Positions 1 through 5,832 of a stretch of 10,962 nucleotides of DNA are shown one piece after another. The position numbers and the translations under genes are program-made. The notes under the pieces were generated by a model that was given only the letters and a program-made list of their open reading frames with translations, was not told where the DNA came from and ran no database searches. The stretch covers positions 1 to 10,962 of the forward strand of contig JACMKG010000164.1 in NCBI GenBank assembly GCA_014380255.1, in the 5' to 3' direction. Within the stretch, counting starts at the first letter, position 1. Every line of letters begins with the position of its first letter. The stretch comes from Prolixibacteraceae bacterium (GTDB lineage Bacteria > Bacteroidota > Bacteroidia > Bacteroidales > Prolixibacteraceae).

Positions 1-1
1 G

Positions 2-271
2 CAAGACCCGTCGGTTGTTATCGCATGGAAAGATGGGAAATTTGTGTTTATCGATCAACCGCTTGCCGAAATATGCAAAGAGCTGGAAAACTGGTACGAC
101 ATTGAAATACAGATAGAAGATCAGAAGTTGGCGGAAACGCGCTATACCAGTGTTGTTAAACGAACGACCACCGTGGAGATGGTGTTGAAAATATTGGCCG
201 TAACCGATCAGATCAAATATGAAATAATCAATAAAAAGGAGGGAAAAGATATTATAATAATCAGGAAATAA
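2..271 (+). CDS. FecR-family anti-sigma factor, C-terminal end (partial)
   Basis: Only the last 89 codons are present; the gene enters from the left edge in the frame starting at base 2. The visible part matches the C-terminal domain of Bacteroidota FecR-like anti-sigma factors: a W-K-D-G-K-F-V-F run, then a D-x-P-L-x-E-I-C-x-E-L-E-x-W-Y-D segment, and an ending rich in Ile and Lys. In this family the N-terminus holds an ECF sigma factor at the inner membrane and the periplasmic C-terminal part contacts the STN domain of a TonB-dependent transporter. The STN-bearing SusC 90 bases downstream is the natural partner. The sigma gene is expected just left of the window but is not seen. An apparent GTG at 44 lies inside the conserved domain and is not the real start. 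Confidence 0.9.
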   Translation, partial: QDPSVVIAWKDGKFVFIDQPLAEICKELENWYDIEIQIEDQKLAETRYTSVVKRTTTVEMVLKILAVTDQIKYEIINKKEGKDIIIIRK

Positions 272-273
272 AA

Positions 274-295
274 ATGCACCCGTGGAGGGGTGCAT
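274..295 (+). terminator. Hairpin after fecR, possible intrinsic terminator or leader hairpin
   Basis: A perfect 8-bp stem (ATGCACCC at 274-281, GGGTGCAT at 288-295) encloses the six-base loop GTGGAG, starting 3 bases after the fecR stop codon. The stem is GC-rich at the loop side, but the following bases (CTAAATTCT) form only a weak T-rich tail, so termination would be partial at best. The same loop sits on a second hairpin 16 bases further on, so it may instead belong to a leader RNA structure for susC. Confidence 0.6.
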
Positions 296-311
296 CTAAA
301 TTCTAATTAAC

Positions 312-333
312 GAAACTGAGTGGAGTCAGTTTC
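312..333 (+). promoter_or_regulatory. Second perfect hairpin/palindrome in the susC leader
   Basis: GAAACTGA (312-319) and TCAGTTTC (326-333) form a perfect 8-bp stem around the loop GTGGAG (320-325). Stem length, loop length and loop sequence equal those of the hairpin at 274-295, while the stem sequence is unrelated. It ends 28 bases before the susC start codon and is followed by CAGTTTTAAC, a short T run. It could be an RNA hairpin of the susC 5' leader, an operator palindrome, or an attenuator. I see no convincing Bacteroidota promoter (TTTG and TAnnTTTG boxes) in 272-361; a promoter used by the cognate ECF sigma factor is expected here but cannot be placed. Confidence 0.5.
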
Positions 334-361
334 CAGTTTTAACTAAATTCAATACAAACGT

Positions 362-3300
362 ATGAAAAAATGTGATGATTTGTCGTGCCCTGCACGGCGA
401 AGGTGGGAAAAAATTACACGCGTTATGAAACTAACTATTGCACTTCTATTGTTTGCGATCCTAACCGCAACTGCTGGCTCAACCTATAGTCAGTCAACAC
501 GCATTAGCCTTAAAGTGAAAGATGCTTCTTTGGTGGATGTCTTTAGGGAGATAGAGCGAACCAGTGAATTCGGCTTTTTCTTTAAGAGTGAAGAAATGGA
601 CTTGAACAAGCGGGTATCTGTTGATCTTAAAAACGCTTCCATTGAAGAAATTCTGAAGAAAGTCCTGAAGGATAATTTCGAGTATCGTATTCTGGATAAG
701 AATATTGTTGTTACCAGGGGAAACTTCAGTACTACCGAGTTGCAACAAGGTAAACCGGTTACAGGAAAGGTTTCCGATTCTTCAGGTTCTCCTATACCTG
801 GTGTTTCTGTGGTGATTAAGGGTACTACCATCGGAACCATTACCGATGGAAAGGGAAGTTATACACTTTCCAACGTTCCTGAAAATGCTACGGTGCAGTT
901 TTCGTTCGTGGGAATGAAAACTCAGGAAGTCCCTGTAGGAAACAAAGCAACTATTAATATCTCGCTTCTTGATGAAACTATTGGAATTGAAGAGGTGGTA
1001 GCTGTAGGTTATGGAACACAAAGAAAGAGCGACCTGACTGGCTCGGTTGCTTCCGTTTCTGCAAAAGATATTAAAGCTGTTTCCGCAATGAGCTTTGATA
1101 AAGCAATTCAGGGGCGATCAGCTGGTGTCAATGTAATCAGCAGTACCGGTGCACCTGGGGGAAATGTTTCCATTCAGATTCGAGGGATCAACAGTGCTAG
1201 CGGAGATGGAGCAAACGAACCCTTGTACGTTGTTGATGGAATACCTCTTGCAAATGATGACAATATGGGTGGAAAAGGTTTTACCCGTTCCGGAACATTA
1301 AATAGTCCTTTGGCAGGAATTAATCCCAATGATATTGAGTCTATCGAAATTCTGAAAGATGCTTCCGCTACGGCTATCTATGGTGCACGTGCTGCAAATG
1401 GTGTAGTTATCATTACAACAAAGACAGGCAAGTCTGGAGCACCAAAAGTGAGTTTTGATTATTCGTATGGAGTTCAACAGTTAATTAATAAAATTGAAAT
1501 GGCCAATTCAGAAGAGTATGCCGAAATGTATGCGGTTTCAATTAATGGTTTCAATGAAACAAAATCCCCTTCAGCACCTCTTCGTTTACCTTTACCTGAA
1601 TTGATTAAAGGAACAACGGAATATAATAACTTAATGAAGAATGGTACAACCAACTGGCAGAATGAGTTATTTAAGCCAGCTCCGGTTCAAGATATGTCTA
1701 TTTCAATTTCCGGAGGAAATGACAAATTAGCTTATGCCATTAGTGGTGGGTATCTTAATCAGGAAGGTATTCTATATAAAACTGATAATCAACGGGCAAC
1801 TCTTCGATCAAATATTGATGTGCAAGTCAAAAACTGGCTGAAAATTGGTTCTCGTTTAAACATTAGCCGGGAATGGGGTAACATGGTAACGTCCGGAGAA
1901 AACTATCAGGGCATTGACGCTATTTGGCTATCATTACCTTTTTTTAATGCTTATAATGAGAATGGCTCTTATTGGGAGCAACCAGATGTAAACTATACTA
2001 TCGGCAGTCCATACGGACCAACAGGTAGAAATATTTTGGCTAAACTGGATATGGAAAAACAGGAAAATATCCGAAATCGTTTCATTGGTAATGTCTATGG
2101 TGAAATAAAAATCTTACCAGAACTTACCTTTAGAAGTAGTTTCGGAGCAGACCTTGGCCAAACTAATCAATTTACTTTTGAGCCCTATTACAAGCCAAAC
2201 AGACATGTTAGTGCCATATCCCAAACTACGGTTCGGAATTATTCAAACGTAAATATAGTTGCTGACCAGACATTAAATTACACCAAAATGTTTGGGAAAC
2301 ACTCTATTGGAGCATTGATCGGTTTTTCCACTCAGCAGTTTCGAAATCAATTTGAATATTCAAATGGGAAAGGATCGACTGATCCGAGGCTTGATCAGTT
2401 AAATAATAACAATCAATCGGCAACTATATCAGGAAGCAGAGTATTGTCTGGTTTAGTTTCTCAATTTTCCAGAATTAATTATGGTTTCAATAATCGGTAC
2501 TTATTTACTGCGACAATACGTAGAGATGGTTCTTCAAGATTTGGAGAAAATAACAAATATGGCTTTTTCCCGTCGGGATCTATCGGTTGGAAAGTATCAG
2601 AAGAAAAATTCATGGATGAATTTAGGTTCATCAGCAATCTGAAGCTTAGGGCAAGTTATGGGAAAACTGGCAATCAGAATATTGGAGATTTCCGGTATTT
2701 GCCAACCATTGGTGGAGTAACTGCTGTTTGGGGAAATTCTGACGCAACAGGGATTGTAACCAACTTAGCAAATCCGGAATTACGTTGGGAAGCAAACATT
2801 CAAAAAGATTTAGGTATTGAATTTGGCTTGTTGGATCATCGAATTCAGATTGAAGCAGATTTATACGATAAAAAATCAGATGGACTTTTGGTTAACGTAC
2901 CAATTCCAGGCTTAGCAGGTGCCCAAACTTCAATGACCCGTAATGTAGGAAGCATTCAAAATAAAGGATGGGAATTAATGATTTCGACAAAGAACCTAAC
3001 CGGTCAATTCAAGTGGTCAACAGATTTTAATATCTCTGCAAACAAAAATAAGATTCTTGATATTGGGAAAAATGCAGAGGGAAAATCAAACTATTTTTAT
3101 GGTCTAAATGTGGGAAATGATGCTTCACCGAATAGAAATGAAGCAGGTCATAGTATCGGCGAATATTATCTCATTAAATATGATGGTGTATATCAAAACC
3201 AGGCTGAGGTTGATGCATTTCCATTGGTATTATCAACCGGAGTTAAAATACCAGTAGGCAGCGCCCGGTTTGTTGACCAAAACAAAGATGGGAAAATTGA

Positions 3301-3847
3301 TGATAATGACCGTGTTTGGGCTGGATCGCCAATGCCAAAATTCTTTGGTGGTTTAACCAATACTTTTTCATACAAGGCATTGACATTAAGTGTTTTTATG
3401 AATTATGTCTATGGCAATAAAATTTACAGTAACGTGCTACGTTCAATGGAAAAAGGAGATGGATATTGGAATCAAACCAAATGGTATTATGATAATTTTT
3501 GGCGTCCCGAAAGACCATCAAACGTTGCAAAACCAGCAAAAGGTCCATCCAATAGTAGTTCATATGGTCACATGCCTACCAGTGACCGTTATGTATTTGA
3601 CGGCTCCTACCTACGTGTGAAAAACATCAACCTTTCCTACCAGTTCCCGCAAGCAATTGCAAAACATTTATCCCTTTCCAATTTGCGCATCTACGGAAGC
3701 CTAAATAACTTCTTCACATTTACAAAATATCGCGGAATTGATCCTGAAGTAAATAGTCAGGGTGCTAATCCGGCTTCTGCTGGTGTTGATAATTTTAGCT
3801 ATCCTTTGACGAAGAGCGTGATATTTGGGGTAAATGTTGAATTTTAA
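362..3847 (+). CDS. SusC-family TonB-dependent outer-membrane transporter with STN domain
   Basis: This 1161-residue protein should import glycan fragments across the outer membrane together with the SusD that follows. After a basic N-terminal stretch comes a hydrophobic signal core (about residues 22-38), with likely cleavage near Gln44. An STN domain (about 47-118) follows, then a carboxypeptidase-D-like beta-sandwich (about 132-205), a TonB-box-like segment EEVVAVGYGTQ (210-220), and the plug (about 223-355) with V-x-I-x-I-R-G, L-Y-V-V-D-G and I-E-I-L-K-D-A-S-A-T-A-I-Y-G motifs. The remainder is the barrel, ending in the typical G-V-N-V-E-F. The STN domain marks it as a signalling transporter, fitting the FecR gene upstream. 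The first ATG is used because such N-terminal extensions are common in STN-type SusC proteins; Met22 (position 425) is the alternative. Substrate is not predictable from sequence. Confidence 0.96.
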   Translation: MKKCDDLSCPARRRWEKITRVMKLTIALLLFAILTATAGSTYSQSTRISLKVKDASLVDVFREIERTSEFGFFFKSEEMDLNKRVSVDLKNASIEEILKKVLKDNFEYRILDKNIVVTRGNFSTTELQQGKPVTGKVSDSSGSPIPGVSVVIKGTTIGTITDGKGSYTLSNVPENATVQFSFVGMKTQEVPVGNKATINISLLDETIGIEEVVAVGYGTQRKSDLTGSVASVSAKDIKAVSAMSFDKAIQGRSAGVNVISSTGAPGGNVSIQIRGINSASGDGANEPLYVVDGIPLANDDNMGGKGFTRSGTLNSPLAGINPNDIESIEILKDASATAIYGARAANGVVIITTKTGKSGAPKVSFDYSYGVQQLINKIEMANSEEYAEMYAVSINGFNETKSPSAPLRLPLPELIKGTTEYNNLMKNGTTNWQNELFKPAPVQDMSISISGGNDKLAYAISGGYLNQEGILYKTDNQRATLRSNIDVQVKNWLKIGSRLNISREWGNMVTSGENYQGIDAIWLSLPFFNAYNENGSYWEQPDVNYTIGSPYGPTGRNILAKLDMEKQENIRNRFIGNVYGEIKILPELTFRSSFGADLGQTNQFTFEPYYKPNRHVSAISQTTVRNYSNVNIVADQTLNYTKMFGKHSIGALIGFSTQQFRNQFEYSNGKGSTDPRLDQLNNNNQSATISGSRVLSGLVSQFSRINYGFNNRYLFTATIRRDGSSRFGENNKYGFFPSGSIGWKVSEEKFMDEFRFISNLKLRASYGKTGNQNIGDFRYLPTIGGVTAVWGNSDATGIVTNLANPELRWEANIQKDLGIEFGLLDHRIQIEADLYDKKSDGLLVNVPIPGLAGAQTSMTRNVGSIQNKGWELMISTKNLTGQFKWSTDFNISANKNKILDIGKNAEGKSNYFYGLNVGNDASPNRNEAGHSIGEYYLIKYDGVYQNQAEVDAFPLVLSTGVKIPVGSARFVDQNKDGKIDDNDRVWAGSPMPKFFGGLTNTFSYKALTLSVFMNYVYGNKIYSNVLRSMEKGDGYWNQTKWYYDNFWRPERPSNVAKPAKGPSNSSSYGHMPTSDRYVFDGSYLRVKNINLSYQFPQAIAKHLSLSNLRIYGSLNNFFTFTKYRGIDPEVNSQGANPASAGVDNFSYPLTKSVIFGVNVEF

Positions 3848-3866
3848 TATTTCTAAAAATAAAAAT

Positions 3867-5348
3867 ATGAAAAAGATAAAAATAATTACATCCTTCATGT
3901 TTACAATTCTGTTTTGGGGTTGTAGCGAAATATTGGAACCAGAACAGTATGGCTCACTATCTGTTGATCAATACTTTATTGATAGTAATAGTGCCGCAGC
4001 AGCAATGAATGCTTGTTACCAGTCATTAAGCACAGAAGGTTGTTATAAAAAATCGTTATGGCTGGTGGGTGATGTTGCATCAGACGATACTTATTCTGGA
4101 GAAGAAGATTTAGATGGGCTAACAGGGAAGCCAAACAATTGGACTATGACTGAACTTTGGCGAGACCATTATCGCGGAATATACCGGTGCAATGTACTTC
4201 TGAATAGAATTGAAGGGATAACTTTTAAGGAAAGCCAAGCAGGACTTAAAAATTTGTATATCGGTCAGGCTAAATTTATAAGAGCCTTACTTTATTTCAA
4301 CCTTGTAAGGTTATTTGGAGATGTTCCGCTTATAACAAAAGAAATCATGGCTGCCGAAGAATCGTATCTTCCGCGTGATCCCAGCACTGCTATCTACAAT
4401 CAAATTATCGCTGATGCAAAAGATGCAGCTTCTCTTTTACCCGATCAATACGGGAACATCCCCAATACCGAGAATATTTCCCAGGAAAAGGGACGGGCAA
4501 CCAAGGGAGCCGCAAATATGCTGTTGGCATCAGTATATCTTACGTTGAAGGATTTTCCTTCTGCAAAAGAGAAAGCTCTTGCAGTATTTAGTAAATATAC
4601 TTTACTATCAAATTATGGCGATCTTTTTGCAAAACCATATGTAGGCAACTCAAATACCTACCCCGATGAAAATACTTCCGAATCGATTTTTGAAGTGCAA
4701 TTTGGTGATCAAAATGGAAGAGGGAGTAATATGACCTATCTTATGGGACCACAATCCTGGGAAAGCACCGGTTTACGTTATAATAGGCCTACCGACCAGT
4801 TCAATATGGATGCGAACAATCCAGTTGGGTATAACGGTAAAGGTTTAGTTCAGGAATTTGAGACTGGCGACAAAAGGGCAATTGTATTGTATTCCACTAC
4901 ATCAACAATAGATTTGAATGGATCAACCAACCTGCCCTGGAAGTTTTGTGGTAAATATCTTGTAAGAACAAAAAACAACAATAACGATCCATCAAATTTT
5001 CCTGTTTTCAGATATGCTGAAACACTTTTAATTTTAGCTGAAGCTGAAAATGAGTTAAACGGGCCTGGAAGTGCATACCAGTATATTAACCCGATACGCC
5101 AAAGGGCTGGATTATCTGATTTTTCAGGTTTATCAAAAGACAATTTCAGAGAAGCCGTTTATAAAGAGCGTAGAATAGAGCTTTGCTTTGAGGCAAAACG
5201 TTGGTTTGATCTTGTTCGTACAGGTCGCATGAAATCTTTAATGAGTGCTCACATAGGCAAATCAATTGGTGATCATCAAAATATATTTCCAATTCCACAG
5301 GCTGAAATTGACGTAAACCCATTATTGACACAAAATAGCGGCTATTAA
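3867..5348 (+). CDS. SusD/RagB-family glycan-binding outer-membrane lipoprotein
   Basis: The 493-residue protein is the expected partner that caps the SusC barrel and binds glycan at the cell surface. The start at 3867, 19 bases after the susC stop, gives a compact lipoprotein signal (basic start, hydrophobic core, Cys19 in F-W-G-C). The lipobox is slightly degenerate because Phe and Trp replace the usual small or aliphatic residues. An in-frame ATG at 3834 would add 11 residues and overlap susC, and is less likely. Family landmarks are the helix segment AKFIRALLYFNLVRLFGDVP (135-154), FRYAETLLILAEAENEL (381-397), ERRIELCFEAKRWFDLVRTG (434-453) and an ending in N-P-L-L-T-Q-N-S-G-Y. It is full length. 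Co-transcription with susC is very likely. No SusE/SusF-like surface glycan-binding protein follows. Confidence 0.96.
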   Translation: MKKIKIITSFMFTILFWGCSEILEPEQYGSLSVDQYFIDSNSAAAAMNACYQSLSTEGCYKKSLWLVGDVASDDTYSGEEDLDGLTGKPNNWTMTELWRDHYRGIYRCNVLLNRIEGITFKESQAGLKNLYIGQAKFIRALLYFNLVRLFGDVPLITKEIMAAEESYLPRDPSTAIYNQIIADAKDAASLLPDQYGNIPNTENISQEKGRATKGAANMLLASVYLTLKDFPSAKEKALAVFSKYTLLSNYGDLFAKPYVGNSNTYPDENTSESIFEVQFGDQNGRGSNMTYLMGPQSWESTGLRYNRPTDQFNMDANNPVGYNGKGLVQEFETGDKRAIVLYSTTSTIDLNGSTNLPWKFCGKYLVRTKNNNNDPSNFPVFRYAETLLILAEAENELNGPGSAYQYINPIRQRAGLSDFSGLSKDNFREAVYKERRIELCFEAKRWFDLVRTGRMKSLMSAHIGKSIGDHQNIFPIPQAEIDVNPLLTQNSGY

Positions 5349-5357
5349 ACTGCTAAA

Positions 5358-5396
5358 ATGAAGTTCAAATTTCAATTTCCTTCTTCCGATGCTTGA
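5358..5396 (+). other. Twelve-codon mini-ORF overlapping the start of the small Cys/His gene
   Basis: An ATG 9 bases after the susD stop opens a 12-residue frame (MKFKFQFPSSDA) that ends with TGA at 5394-5396. It overlaps the ATG at 5389-5391 of the next gene in another frame. The arrangement could hand ribosomes from susD to the small gene by translational coupling, or it could be chance. A frameshifted longer N-terminus for the small protein is also possible. Evidence is positional only. Confidence 0.2.
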
Positions 5397-5592
5397 TGAA
5401 AATGACATATATGGATGCGCTCTGGATTGTCCTTTGCAGAGAAGATTAGTGGATTGTCCATACAATGAATTTGATCACTTTTCATTCAAAGAAAAAGTTA
5501 TTCATCTGCAAAATATCAATAAGGAAAAAAGAGAATCGATTATTGAACATCATTTGTTTTGCACGAGGAATAGGAGATGGGATGAAATTTAA
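5389..5592 (+). CDS. Small Cys/His-rich hypothetical protein (67 aa)
   Basis: The 67-residue protein has no signal peptide or membrane segment, so it should be cytoplasmic. It has a Cys-x3-Cys-x8-Cys pattern (Cys10, Cys14, Cys23, with Pro after Cys14 and Cys23) and a C-terminal His54-His55-x2-Cys58. Between them lies a charged, probably helical middle with F-S-F-K-E-K-V and K-E-K-R-E-S-I-I-E-H-H. The spaced Cys and His residues could bind zinc or another metal; this is inference. It starts 40 bases after susD, ahead of a terminator-like hairpin, so it is probably the last gene of the susCD transcript. I have the impression that similar short Cys-containing proteins occur in other Bacteroidota, but I cannot name a family. 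The organised pattern argues against a random ORF. Confidence 0.6.
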   Translation: MLDENDIYGCALDCPLQRRLVDCPYNEFDHFSFKEKVIHLQNINKEKRESIIEHHLFCTRNRRWDEI

Positions 5593-5629
5593 ACAGCTCC
5601 AATTTCTAGTAATATTTTAGAGTACGAAA

Positions 5630-5691
5630 TACATGTTTTTTCAATCCCCTTTCCTTAATGGCAAGGGGATTGATTTATTGTAAAACATGTA
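5630..5691 (+). terminator. Nested inverted repeats, terminator-like, after the susCD unit
   Basis: The inner stem pairs TCAATCCCCTT (5641-5651) with AAGGGGATTGA (5663-5673) perfectly over 11 bp. Inside it, after one mismatch, CC (5653-5654) can pair with GG (5660-5661) around a TTAAT loop. An outer pair, TACATGTTTT (5630-5639) and AAAACATGTA (5682-5691), encloses the whole. On the + strand the inner hairpin is followed by TTTATTG; on the - strand it is followed by a run of A on the template side, so it is roughly symmetric. It most likely ends the susC-susD-small-gene transcript. Confidence 0.7.
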
Positions 5692-5832
5692 AGATGGTGC
5701 CGTTGCTAATAGCCTGTAAACTGATCTACTTGAATAATCTCATTTAGAAGCATTTTATTATAAAATTCCATTAATATGAAACGTTTTTTATCCTTTGAAC
5801 TTTTTTCAGTGTTAAAGATTCGCATTATAAAT

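Noticed and set aside
2710..2718. Another GTGGAG hexamer in susC
   Set aside because: No flanking complementary arms, and it is within coding sequence; it serves as background for the twin-loop finding.
5789..5797. TATCCTTTG resembling the Bacteroidota -7 box TAnnTTTG
   Set aside because: The spacing inside the box is one base too long and there is no TTTG/TTG element about 20 bases upstream, so I do not call a promoter.
5776..5832. N-terminal extension of the GH95 protein from the ATG at 5776
   Set aside because: The 19 added residues precede an already complete signal peptide; the ATG at 5833 gives a normal secreted protein.
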